Shown in pieces: positions 1-11,300 of a DNA stretch of 64,000 nt. Origin of the DNA: Trachythela sp. YZ-2020 (Eukaryota > Cnidaria > Anthozoa > Malacalcyonacea > Clavulariidae); the NCBI GenBank assembly GCA_016169945.1, contig JADLSH010000256.1, forward strand, positions 186,001-250,000, written 5' to 3'. The position numbers and the translations under genes are program-made. Position 1 is the stretch's first letter. Each line of letters begins with the position of its first letter. The notes below the pieces were generated by a model. That model had not been told where the DNA came from and did not search any database. It worked only from the letters and a program-made list of their open reading frames with translations.

Positions 1-102
1 AAAAGTGTGATAGTGAATAAGTACCAAGAGAAGACCTTCTCGTTGGATTACAACAAGCGAGTGGTTATGGATGACTTCGATACGCTACCTTATGGGTACT
101 AA
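1..102 (+). CDS. 3' end of an unrecognised gene (C-terminal 33 residues)
   Basis: An open frame runs in from the left edge and stops at TAA (100-102). It gives 33 residues that end in DDFDTLPYGY. The codons look protein-like, and the stop lies 17 bp before a strong hairpin, as expected for a real 3' end. I do not recognise the family. Short basic/aromatic tails of this kind occur in large mobile-element proteins, so a transposon or virus-like element is possible, but nothing here proves it. The gene converges on the small minus-strand zinc-finger gene. Only the tail is visible, so start, domains and length are unknown. Confidence 0.45.
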   Translation, partial: KSVIVNKYQEKTFSLDYNKRVVMDDFDTLPYGY

Positions 103-118
103 GTGTGTAAACAGTGTA

Positions 119-152
119 AATTTGTAACCCGCGCCTTAAAAGGTTACAAATT
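119..152. terminator. Perfect 11-bp hairpin between convergent genes
   Basis: AATTTGTAACC (119-129) is followed by a 12-nt loop and its exact complement GGTTACAAATT (142-152). It sits in the 65-bp gap between the stop of the plus-strand gene and the stop of the minus-strand zinc-finger gene, so both transcripts would carry the same hairpin at the 3' end. The structure is seen directly. A role in 3'-end formation is inference; hairpins at this place are typical of compact viral or virus-like elements rather than of animal genes. Confidence 0.5.
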
Positions 153-167
153 AGAGAGTGTTTGTGT

Positions 168-389
168 TTAATGTTTTTCTTTAGAGTGTTTTAAAAATTC
201 ACCATCGTTTCTAAATCTTTTATCACACACACCACATGTTATGCCTTCGACTTTATTAGGACGAGTACCATGAGAAACTTTTGTATGTAATTTAATACCG
301 GTCTCAGAGCCTGCCCATGTACAAGACTTATGATGACATCTTGTTTTACCAGTGCTGCTTAACATCATAAAATTATAATTCTTTGGCAT
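168..389 (-). CDS. Small C2H2 zinc-finger protein (73 aa)
   Basis: The 73-residue ORF starts at ATG (389) and stops at 168. It contains two candidate C2H2 fingers. Residues ~18-40 (CHHKSCTWAG...HTKVSH) have C-x4-C and H-x4-H spacing. Residues ~52-73 (CGVCDKRFRNDGEFLKHSKEKH region) have classical C-x2-C-x12-H-x4-H spacing with the conserved F and L. The second finger reaches the last residue. The family binds nucleic acid, usually in the nucleus; the target is unknown. The gene is intronless as seen and converges on the plus-strand gene at 1-102. A repeat region with CRE-like sites lies ~100-250 bp upstream. It may be a stand-alone gene of a mobile or virus-like element, or a last exon. Finger chemistry is clear; function is not. 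Confidence 0.55.
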   Translation of the reverse strand: MPKNYNFMMLSSTGKTRCHHKSCTWAGSETGIKLHTKVSHGTRPNKVEGITCGVCDKRFRNDGEFLKHSKEKH

Positions 390-439
390 TGTTTATTTGT
401 TTATTTTTGTCCTTGCATGTCAAAGTTCATTTTTCTTTT

Positions 440-640
440 CTGGTACCGCGCGCAAGCGCGCCCCACAGAGCTTGAGCTTGTGTGTGTGTGTGTGACGTAA
501 GACGTAAGACGTAAGCGCTTGCGCGGTGTTTCAGAATAATTATACTTTTTACGGTGTGTGTGACGTAAGCGCTTGCGCGGTGTTTCAGAATTTTAAGTAG
601 TACGGCATTATACGGCACTTTTAAAAGTGGTGACGTCAGA
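440..640 (-). promoter_or_regulatory. CRE-like repeat cluster upstream of the zinc-finger gene
   Basis: A 30-bp unit beginning GACGTAAGCGCTTGCGCGGT is present twice, identically, at 508-537 and 562-591. It is preceded by extra copies of GACGTAA (494-514) and followed by a perfect CRE palindrome TGACGTCA (631-638). An inverted partner GCGCGCAAGCGCGC lies near 446-460. The cluster lies upstream of the minus-strand zinc-finger ORF. TGACGTCA is the known ATF/CREB half-site palindrome; regulation of this gene is inferred from position only. Confidence 0.4.
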
Positions 641-734
641 GATATGTTTTAGAAAGTGCCGTAGTGCCGTATAGTCCCGTACATTACTACTCACGTGTCC
701 TCTTTTCTTCCCTGGTTCCTACGCAACTACCGTT

Positions 735-1196
735 ATGAATGGATCAATTCTTGCTGTTACCATCCTCCCCAGGCAACACCTCGGGCATTTATACATTTTT
801 TTAAAGCTCACTGCAAATTCCCAGCTCCCGGGAATTTGAAAATTAACGATTCCCAACCCCCAGGCAAGGGTCAAAATTTAATACAGTAATTTAACATAAA
901 AAATCCTGCATACTTTCAACAGAAAATCGGCCCTTCTTCTATGGACAGCAATCTTTCTGAGATGCTGTATATCCAACATTTGATGGACTTTTGCCTGTCA
1001 CAGAAAAATAACGCGCGCACAGAGGACTAGGGATTAGTCTGTACATTGCCAGTCACCAAACCCCAGATCTCGTGCATGCCCTGCCTAAATCCCCGGGATA
1101 AAATCATCACACCAATTCCGGGGCCCGGAACATGATTTGCTGCATTGTTCCAGTGGCTGCCAGGGGGGATATAACAGCAAGAATTGATCCATGCAT
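735..1196. repeat. Inverted-repeat (MITE-like) element
   Basis: ATCAATTCTTGCTGTTA at 743-759 is the reverse complement of the segment at 1172-1188. The match covers 24 of 25 bases in 735-759 versus 1172-1196 and continues more weakly inward for ~20 bp (CCTCCCCAGGCA versus TGCCAGGGGGG). The ~410 bp between holds no ORF of note. No target duplication is clear. A non-autonomous DNA element is the best reading. Confidence 0.4.
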
Positions 1197-1201
1197 TAGG
1201 T

Positions 1202-1366
1202 GGGTTCCACAATAAAGGATTGCATATTTCATACCATGGTGCCTGGGGTATAACTGCCTATATTTTTCTCAAATTTCTAAACCTATCATTCAAACATAGT
1301 ATTATGTTTTTGTGGCAGGTGTTATTTTCAGTATTATTTTCAATGTTTGCTCCCAAAGCATGTGGG
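1202..1366 (-). repeat. Dispersed repeat, inverted copy of 4043-4196
   Basis: Read on the minus strand this segment aligns along ~155 bp with 4043-4196 on the plus strand. Shared landmarks in order are CCCACAT-CTTTGGGAGC, CCTGCCACAAAAA, ACTATGTTT, GATAGGTTT, CCCAGGC and TTGTGGAAC-CACC. The two copies are ~80% alike by eye with small gaps. It is a fragment of an unidentified repeat family; the MITE at 735-1196 abuts it. Confidence 0.5.
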
Positions 1367-2440
1367 TAAGGCATAATAAGGGCAATAAGAAAATAGATTT
1401 TAAACTCTTTGAAAAGAGCAAAATAATTTGCAGTTGGCCACACATGGCTACCAAGCATGCTCAGTGAGCTATGGTGTGGGTTAAGCGGTTGGAATAGTGC
1501 TTGAAAAATTCAATAAGTCAATTGTGGAAGAAATTTTGGTACGGTGAACAATTACTTCTCCCCCATCTGCCTTTCATAAGGCAAAAACAACCAATTGTGA
1601 GTGCACAAGGGTGGGCAGTTCACAATTTTTAGACGTTTTTGTGACCTGCGATTTGAGGAAAGACATATATTAACTCCAGCCAACGTCTTACAGCCATGCC
1701 AGGTTGAATTTTCAGAGGATGATGTGTTGAAAGAATAGATGCAAGTGCAAAAATTGGTGACAGAGTGAGGGGGGAGGTCTGGTCAAGTCTGTTATTGCTG
1801 CGAGCGGTAAGGCCAGCAGCTCACTAATCTTAACGAGGTCTCCTGAGTGTATGTGCGTTCGCAATCTCGATTCTCATCATTTCGTGGACAATTATATTCG
1901 GTATACGTAATGACTACCGATCAGCGGCGAACATTAATAAATTGTGCGCTGCGCAACACCGTGACGCGTCACCACGTTCTCTTTCTTCCTCGAAGCTGTT
2001 CTTGGCAAGTTGGCATTGTTTGGCGCTGTGTTACATTGATTTTGTAAAGAAAAGTAAGAGTATTTTTGTAATATACTATTATATCAAACTCAACTCTATT
2101 TCTTGCCGGGAGAATATATCAAGACCACAAAGGCTTTTGAGGGCAGACTATTGATCACTGAAGAGATGTAACTGTATTTTTTCTAATCAACATGTCAAAT
2201 TAAACTCTATTTGTTGCTGGTAGTATACATCAAGGGAACAAAAGATTTAGGAACATTTCAAGGGGCAGACAGTGTACTTATATGCGAGTCTTTTGGCTTT
2301 GCTTTGTGCGAACACATGGCCGGTAGAACAATGGAATTCTTGCACTGTCGACCAAATTTTTATAGAAGGCGACAAGATGTATTTGAATGCCTTTAATAGG
2401 GGGAACAATATACTTATATGAGTCTTTCTTCTTTTATTAG
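1367..2440. other. Non-coding stretch with a degenerate ~110-bp duplication
   Basis: No supported gene. At 2088-2150 and 2200-2270 the motif AACTCTATTT-TTGC-GG-AG is followed in both by CATCAAG or TATCAAG and then GGGCAGAC. ACTTATATG-GAGTCTTT recurs at ~2277 and ~2411, so short tandem duplication led up to the exon at 2441. Confidence 0.3.
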
Positions 2441-2574
2441 ATCTTGGACCTAACACTGGACTTAACCACGTCATCTGAAAGAAGCATCGTGCTTGCTATT
2501 TTAAAAGATGCCAAACAATTAAAAGTTTCATATGGTTCATTTTGCGAAGCACTGGAAGAACGCATTTTTAATAA
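2441..2574 (+). CDS. Orphan internal exon, unknown product
   Basis: A pyrimidine-rich acceptor (TTCTTCTTTTATTAG) ends at 2440 and a consensus donor GTAAGT begins at 2575. Between them a 134-nt frame is open from the first base and reads ILDLTLDLTTSSERSIVLAI at its start, an acidic/hydrophobic pattern typical of a helical domain, ending ...EERIFN. Start phase 0 and end phase 2. I do not recognise the family. No partner exon was found in the window, so the gene may extend far in either direction or be a fragment. A decayed copy of its 3' border lies 130-150 bp downstream (2690-2760). Confidence 0.4.
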
Positions 2575-2974
2575 GTAAGTTACCTTAAATCTTAATATTG
2601 ATATTCTGTTGGGGTTGGATTAACAAATCAAACTTTCATCTGATCTATTGACGAGCAAGGTTAATGATCTAATTCATGCATAGACTTTTGAGACTTGCGA
2701 ACAGTAGAAGAACGCACTTGTAAAAGTACTTTATCTTAAATCTTAATATTGATGTGTTGTTCTGTTCTGCTGGGGTTGCGGGTTATATGACACTTGACAC
2801 TATTGTGCCACATGATTTTACTTAACGGTTTAAGCATGTGACGTTATTGTCAACACTGACATCACGCCTACAAACACTGAGCATTAAAGATGCGTGGAGT
2901 CCATGTTGAGGAAAACGTCGCATGCTTAAACTCTTCAATTGAAAATACTTCGCGCGATTACAAGTATTTTACTA

Positions 2975-3694
2975 CAGGTGTATGTACCACAGAATACCAC
3001 GGTACCACAGAATACCAGTTTCATTTATTGATCTTATAAACATTGGAGGAAACATACTGTATACTTTATTTTTGTGAATATACATTAGTTTTAATTTTAA
3101 TTGACATATAAAAAACGAAAAATGAATATTTTCATAAAAATTCTTTAAAATAATCAGGATTAACAAAAAACAACATTGTAAGTTTTTGATACTTTTTCCC
3201 GCATAATGCCTGTAAAATTCGAAAGTTTAAAAATAAGTTTGCAAACCAGTATAATTTATGTTGATCACTACTTTTTCTATGCAACACAACATTATTACTA
3301 TACAGGAATCACACCGAGGAATCAATTTTACCATTGAAAAACTGAATTTTTCAAAATTATTGATAAACCTGGTATACTTTGGTTACACCACTGGTATGCT
3401 GTAATGATTTTAGTGTTTACCTTTCACTAAATTAAGTTAGCAATATCAGTACAGTGTTATCACACAACATGACACACCAAATCCTGGTACAATTTGATAA
3501 ACCGTTGCTTATTTATCTCTGCACTGGTATTCTGTGGTACATTAGAGTTTGTTCCACAGAATGTTCAATTAAAGAAAAATATTTACGTCTATGAAATCTA
3601 GCCCAAAAACCCCCAGGAAGAAAAAATATATCGGTAAACTATACTAAAAAATATTAAGAAGCCACGTTGCGGTATTCTGTGGTACATACACCTG
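2975..3694. mobile_element. 720-bp non-autonomous DNA transposon with TA duplication
   Basis: The ends are CAGGTGTATGTACCACAGAA (2975-2994) and its reverse complement at 3675-3694; the 24-bp inverted repeats are identical and each is flanked by TA (2973-2974 and 3695-3696). A second internal pair, GTACCACAGAATACCAGT (3002-3019) and its complement (~3524-3541), gives a nested subterminal repeat. TA target duplication is the signature of the Tc1/mariner superfamily. There is no transposase ORF, so it is a MITE-type element. Confidence 0.75.
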
Positions 3695-3696
3695 TA

Positions 3697-5216
3697 CTAA
3701 ATAGTAAATGGTCGCCACTGGCAGCACTTCACTTGCGATAGTAACGTCTGGTTAATATATATTTCACAGGAAACTTTTCTAATCAAACAGTTATGTTAAT
3801 GTAACATTATGTCGTATTTTTTAATGCATACTATATCACACAAGGGATTTTGAGTATTTTCTCCTCACTGTATGGGTACCCAAGGATGGGCACCAGGATA
3901 CTCTCCGAAGTGTCTTGGAAAGATGATATCAAAGCATATTTTGATCAACAAAAATTTGATACTGGAAGTAAACTTGGTAGAGTGGCCCCTGATACCCACA
4001 TACTCTGGAAAACTGGACTAATCCTTCTTTACACCAACCATTGCCCACATTCTTTGGGAGCTAACATTGTATAAAAAACTGAAAAAAATATACCTGCCAC
4101 AAAAATATTACACTATGTTTCAAAGATAGGTTTTAGAAATATGAAAAAAAAATTGAGAAATCATATCCCAGGCCCTTTAATTGTGGAACACACCGAACTC
4201 CACACCAGAATTATAAAAGAGAACTCCTTTCACGTTAAATTATTCGAAAAAAGATCAAGGAATATAATTGATAATTTAATATTCGAAAATATCCGCAATC
4301 TGAAATTAAAATACTTAGGATCTATTTTATGAAAACAAATGAATATTTAATCATAGAATTAGAATGAAACTTGCTTGAAACTTCTCAACCCATATAAAAT
4401 AAGCTAGCACTCTACCCAGGTAGGTATACAAATGTAAAAGATGTACAATATCAAACGTTGATCTGCATAATTTTGTAGTGTTTCGAAGGTTTTTGGATTG
4501 AAATCTGCCAAGTGTTTTCGCGCACCGGATATCACATTTTGACTTCCATTTCCACTACTTTAACGCACTTCCGACACGCATTTCATCAATATCAGTTTAA
4601 TTGTATTATTAATTATTACCTGTGTACACCATGAAATGGGGTAAAACTCTACAAAATTATCTAACGATACACATGCATTTTTTCATATAAGTGATCAATG
4701 ACGGCAATAAATATCACGATTTTACGCGTTTCAAAACGCGGTTATTCAAACATAAATATCTCGCGTTCCAAGTCGAAATTAGAAAATGCCCGCGAGGAAA
4801 TTCAAGATTTAAACATGTAGGATTTGTCGTTTTTTGACCAAAAAAGTGAAACTTCAGCTGCACGGAAGGCTTAGAACAGAGTAATATTTTCTCACTCCTT
4901 GTGTTGATGTTTTTAGATTTCACGCATTCTGATTGGTCGAAAATGTAAACATACGCCCTGATTCGCTCAAAACGAAATTCCCCTAACCTTACCAGTCGCA
5001 ACACTGGAATATACGTGGTGCATTGTAGTGATGCCATTAGGTACTATGTAATCAACCTGAACTCATGTGGGGCAAGTTAAGGTTAACTGTCGTCATTTAA
5101 TAAGTTAGTCACTTCTGATTTGGCGAATGTCCTGCATTAATATACGTCTAATTCTTAAAGTGAAATGAATAGGCTTATGCATTTATTGCTGCTGTATAAG
5201 TTTATCATTAACCAAC
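3697..5216. other. Non-coding region 3' of the FN2/FN3 gene
   Basis: No supported gene. 4043-4196 is the plus-strand copy of the repeat at 1202-1366. An uninterrupted 107-codon minus-strand frame at 4714-5037 has no family resemblance or splice context and is treated as chance. If the FN2/FN3 gene has further 3' exons they would lie here or beyond the left edge; none was convincing. Confidence 0.3.
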
Positions 5217-5328
5217 CTCTCTCTCCTATGGAAGTTTCTTCACTGAGTGGAGGCACTGGATTTCCAGAAACCATGATATCTACGTTACTTTGGGTGTCAT
5301 TTCGACTTACATACCATGATTGAAATTC
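5217..5328 (-). CDS. Exon: cytoplasmic tail of the FN2/FN3 membrane protein
   Basis: The acceptor CATTACTTTGCACAG ends at 5329, and the frame begins EFQSWYVSRNDTQSNVDIMV in phase 0, matching the phase 0 end of the previous exon. The segment is polar with a proline pair and several acidic residues, as in a signalling or linker tail; no ITIM, ITAM or kinase motif is visible. A possible but weak donor (AGAG/GTTGGT) lies at 5216. Without splicing the frame runs on to a stop at 5155-5157, with an AATAAA on the minus strand near 5180-5190, so this could be the last exon. Confidence 0.55.
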
Positions 5329-8300
5329 CTGTGCAAAGTAATGGGAACTGCATGTATTGTTCTGATTATTTTCAACACAGACGCTATAGAGACAAATACT
5401 TGTATGAAGCATTTGTTATTTTGTTTAAATATGTTGTAGACATTGTACATTGCAGATGTCCAAGGGATTCCCCTAATAAAAGTGATATGGGTAATAAAAC
5501 GTTGTTTGTCGAATAAATATGATAATAACAATAACAATAATAATGGATAAATCATCATGATCAATATTCAGGATTCAGTCAAACGAAAAAATAATCAATG
5601 AAGATGCAACGGATGTATAGAATGCAATACTGAAAAGGTCATTCTTACCATTACTGCATTATTATGTTGTTTTTTCAAGATTTTTCTTCGCAAGAGAAAT
5701 GAAAGGAGCAAGGCAAGAATAAGAAACAGTATCGACCCAATGATTGCGCCTGCAATAGCACCAACGTTTGAGCTTCTATATTGGGATCTTTTAGCCGGGG
5801 GTGTTTTAACAGTTGCTGTAGAATTACTAGTTATCGGTTCTGGTGTACATGTAGCAGACAACATGTCTTGAGTAGATGTCGCTTCCACTTTCTTCATTGG
5901 AATGCGTTCAGTTTTCGCTACTAGACTAGAACTGTCTCCAATTCCAGAATTGCTAACGACCTGAAGTTTGACTGCGTAAGAGGTAAATTCGCCTAAAATA
6001 ACAAACAAATATTATTGTTAAAATTTTTAACAAAGTGATTAGTATAGTTATATAAAGGCCGTTCGATCCGCATTTTTGGGCCTGGGTAAGGGGGAGCAAG
6101 GGTAGAGCATGAGGTTGAGCATCACCATTTACATCAAATGGAGTTGAGCACATTACTTATGCAACTGTCGAATTTTGCCGAGATCAACATATTTTGCGTG
6201 CAAAAATATGGCTTTGTTGTCGTAAACCTTTCGATTTATAAACTCTTTATTAGTAATCCCCACTCTTTATTAGTAATCACTCGGCTAGCGACGTTTAAAG
6301 TTCATCAAGTTTTGCGGATGCATGGCTATGGCTTACCGGTGGACCTCCCACCGATCTCAAATATATAACGGATTACCAGGAGTGGAATGCGCGAATAAAC
6401 TTTACAAATTTTGAATGTCTTTTTAAAAAACATACGAGAACTTTGAAAGTTGTTCGATGGAAGAGTCGTAACACAAATTTTGTCGCGTTTACTTTGAAAA
6501 ACGGATAAGAAGAGATATATGATCGAAATTTGTAAAATATAAAGCAAATTTGATTTAATTCTTGATGAGTAATGTATTTGTTGTGTTAAAAATTGTTGCT
6601 TATAGACGATTTTCTACTAAATAATTTCAGTTGATGTGTACGTTTCATAAATTATTATATTTTATGTTACCAACAAAGTTTAAATTTAAATGAAATTTAC
6701 GGTGGCCTGCAAGGGCCACCTCTTCTCCGTATACAAATATGTGGCTGCTCCGTGGAAATGTAGTTTCTCCCTGCAAATTCGACCGTCCTCCGTACAAATG
6801 TGGAGCTTCTCCGTACAAATATAAAGCTTCTACGTGAAAGTTTACTTGTTCTCCGTACAAGTGTGAACTTTCCAGTACAAATCGGTCGCCGCTCCATGCA
6901 AATGTGTTTTCTTTGGGCAAATTCGATTGTCATGGCGAATCATAACGCCCGGCCAACAGCGAATTAGGAATTCCAAGGGGACGGGGGGAGATGGGGCAGT
7001 CGCGGGAGAAAATTATGTAATTGTAAATTCTTGAAATAAAATCGTTGGCTTTGTTTAGAAATAGAAATGTGGCATGATCCTTTGCAAAACTGTCAAGCGT
7101 ATTGTCCGGCTCTCAAGGAAAATGTGTTTTGATACATGTCATGTTTATGCAATGATATTGTCTTGCACCCAACAAATTTAGTACAATCCCACATTTTACT
7201 CAAATGAACTGAATTAATCAATGGTCAATTGGGTTGATCAGGTCCAATATGGTACTTTACAGCTCTACACATATTTGTTCTATTGCTCGTACCGCCCTTA
7301 TGGACCTTTCCACGCTGTGAAGAATATGTTAATTAATCTTTAAACCTTTTGTACAAACCTTAGTTTACTTATTTTAACCGATGGGCAACTGTGACTAGAG
7401 GTGTCGGTTTGCATTTGTCGGCAATCTGCTGGATGATCATCAATGGAAAACTTCATATAAATCGGAATATAGTAAACATAGATAATTCAACATGACGACC
7501 TCGAGTGTCCGGTAGTGAAAATTATATTTTAGGAATGCCTTCCCTAACCTAACATACAACTAAAACTTAATCACAAAACATCAGTCCCTCATCAAAGAGA
7601 TATCGAGATAAAAAAATTACATCGATCAGACCTGAAACTATTATATAGTGAAAATCAAGTGCTCCTATAAGAAATCGAAGTCGAGCATTTGGGTTGGCGT
7701 GTCAATGCATTACCGCTACACTACGAGAGACGGTATGAAATTTAGTCGTGAGAAATCCCGCTTTATATTGCACATGATAATATGGAAGTGTTTCGGTGCG
7801 AGTCTTGTGACAAGTAATGTAGGGTAAACATTATCTAATTATGACGGTTTATGTACCTATTTTTTATCGATTTAGTAAATCCAACATATACAGGATATTT
7901 CCAATGATCTATTTTATAAGCTTTGTCATACATAAAAGCGATTAGTATACGGACATTAATTAAAGTGTATAGTGTTCACACATTTGCCATTTAGGGGTCA
8001 AGAAAAGGTGGGTTTTTAACTCATTCTAAACGGCACCGTCGAATATCATCCTCCAGAGGATGATGACATTGAGCGCTTGTATCTTTGGCGCCCATCACAA
8101 AAACGGACGAAAATACTACCAATCGATTCAGCACAAAAAAAAACTGTTCTTGGTTAATGCCAAACAAATCGTTAAACATATTCTTTACAGATCTCCGTGA
8201 GTTTTAATCTTAGTAATCTGATATATGTATTATATCGGTAAACAAATTATATATTCAGTACTTTTGGTCGATTATAACTTCAACGTTTATACAACGTTTT

Positions 8301-11300
8301 ATAGAGCTTTAAGAACAGTACCTATTGACCAACTTTCAAAGAAAAACAATAAAAATTAATAAAGTTACGGCGAAATTTGAAATGTAGCGTGCGAACCAAA
8401 CTGGACATTCAGACAAAAACAACCGGAAAAGGCCCAAAGACTGTTGATATGGTTTTTTAAGTGGCCGGAATGAATTCTCCGGGGTACAATAGCCTATATA
8501 AGATTTTTTGTCGTGACTGAAGCGCTTAGGCAAACCATATATAGTCAAACCACGGCAAGCACATGCGGCCTGGAAAATACCCGATAAATAAAAAAAAATT
8601 CAAAATAAATTCTTCTACTCGTCGTATCGAAGCAAAACTTTCAACAAGAAATACACAGATAAAAAGCTAAATTTTCGCCATAGAAGTCTGTTGTCAAATC
8701 CAAGAATAAAGAAGATATTAAGATTGTTTGAGTTGAACTGGAGTATGACTAGAGGTAGGTTTGGGATTAAACTTTTAGTATTTTTGATTCTGTAATGTTT
8801 AGTTGGCAACATAACCCACTGTTAAAAAGCTTATTTCGTAAGGATTCCAATGTTGTTAGTTTTATTGCCAGGGGGTAAATATTTGCAAAGGAAATCGTAC
8901 TCAAATTGCTCTTGCGACAACATAATTAAAATTCGACCGACTAGAAAAACTAGATATAAAAAAAAGAAAGTTTAGCGGCCTACTTTTTAATATAGGCTAG
9001 TACAGGATTATTAGTGGTCATCATATATCTGTTAAACTCTTAACCTTCTAGAAATATTCAATAGTAAAATATAGCGTAAAATATGTTCACTCTCCGGAAA
9101 CTGGGCAACATGCTGTGTACTTCACGAAATAAATTCAAATAAATATTACGAGATTGACTCACTGACTATAGTAATACCATTTCCACAGTTCTGACAAAAA
9201 CGATAATTATAGTTTTGGCAAAGGATCGTCCCGCATTTCAATTTTTATACAGGGCCAACAATTTCATTTAGAGAATTGCAATTATTGAATTTTCTCCCGG
9301 CTGTCTCTCTCCACCCACCCCCCCCCCCCTTTTGGAGTTGATAATTTACTGTTGGTCGGGGTGTGTGAATCGCCATAACAATCGAATTTGCACGAAGAAA
9401 CTACATTTGTACGGACAACAAGCAAACTTGCTCGCATTTCTTCATATTTGCAACTGTACGGAGCAACCTCGTACCCAGGCTTTTTCATCTTGGGGAGAAA
9501 AGACCCTGGTGAACGCTGGTCACGTGGCTCTTTAAAAATTTATTGATTGAGGGGGTGTAGGAAAGTATCATATTTACACGCTTCCACTTGAAAATTACAC
9601 AGTTCAATTGCAAGGAGTGGGATATCATATTAATCGATCTTGGGAATCATATATAGTTCAAACTACCTGATAATTTTGGTTTTTGTACTTTGCTTTTAAG
9701 TTTTAAAACGTTGTATACAGTCTTATTGAAAGACAAGTCAAGAAACCAACCAAGATCGTACGCTTTTGAGTTTTGAGCTGTTGTTTAATGTTCTCTCAGG
9801 ACTCAAGCATGGTTTTATATCAAACGCCTCTTATCTACAATCGTCATTATATAAAATGTATAAAGCATATATTTATAATATTTTTGAACTATACCACTAG
9901 AATTGTTGCTATTTCTAAACGCTATAAGTTAATATCGAAAATAAATAGAGTTTTCACGAGTGACCATATATCTTACATAAGCATCATAGCCGATAGACAC
10001 AGCGCCTTCTAGCAAACGCTAGCTAACATGTAGAGATTGATCTCCAAACAAAAATCTGTTGAAGCATTTTACATTAAGACTCTTTCTGGACGGTCGCATT
10101 TTAATTATGTTGTCGCAAGTTGTCGCAAGAGCACTTTAAGTACGATCTCCTTTGCAAAATATTTACCCCCTGGCTATGAAATTAACACCATTGGAATCCT
10201 TACAAAATAAGCTTTTTAACAGTGGGCTATTTTGCCGACTAAACATTACAGAATCAAAAATACTAAAAGTTTAATCCCAAACATACCTCCAGTCATACTT
10301 CAGTTCAAATCAAACAATCTTTAATATCTTTTAATATCTTTAATATCTTGAAAAACTTCTAATGGTCGAAATTTAGCTTTTTATCTGTTTCTTTAGACTG
10401 TAAAACGTGCCTTCCATACGGCTTTTAGAAATATTTATTTTGAATTTTTTTTTATTTATCGGGAATTTTCCAGCATGCACGCGCTTGCCGTAGTTTGACT
10501 ATATATGGTTTGCCCACGCGCTTCAGTCCCGACAAAAAGATCTTATATAGGGTATTGTACCCTGGGGAATTCATTCCGGCCACTTAAAAAACCATAGCAA
10601 CAGTCTTTGTTTGTGTTTGGGCCTTTTCCGGTTGTTTTTGTCTGAAATTCCGGTTTGACCCGTACGCTACATTTCAAATTTCGCCGTAACTTTGTCAATT
10701 TTTATTGTGTTTCTTTGCAAGTTGGTCAGTATGTACTGTTTTTCAAGCTCTATAAAACGGTGTATTAGCGAAGATCACACGGTTTTTAAAACAGAAGTTA
10801 TAATCGACCAAAGGTACTGAATATATAATTAGTTTACGATAATAATAAATATCAGATTACAAAGGTGTTAAAACTCACGGAGATCTGTAAAACAATGTGT
10901 TGAGCGATTTGTTTGGCATTAGCCAAGAACAGGTGTGTTTGCTGAATCGATTTGTGATCGATTGGTGGTATTTTCGTCCGTTTTGGGTGAGGGGCGCCAA
11001 AGATACAAGCGCTCAAAGTCATCATGCGTTAGAAGCTGATATTCGACGCTACCGTTTAGAAAGAGTTAATAGTAAGACACAAAAATTATGAGGGAAATTA
11101 CTAAATTATGTTATTTGAGCACTTCCTTTTTAAGTCTGAAGCCTGAAGGCAAAAATTTAGAGCTTCCTCCGCCGCTTCAGAAATTTCAAATTACGATATA
11201 GTAGCTATATAGTACTGTAGTAAATTAAAGATCGCCTTTATTTAATATAAATTTCCCCCAAGACGCATGCAAAGGAATGATAGAACGGATCAGCTTTACA

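Noticed and set aside
4714..5037. 107-codon minus-strand frame as a gene
   Set aside because: No domain, no splice partners, no codon pattern, and the sequence looks like ordinary AT-rich non-coding DNA.
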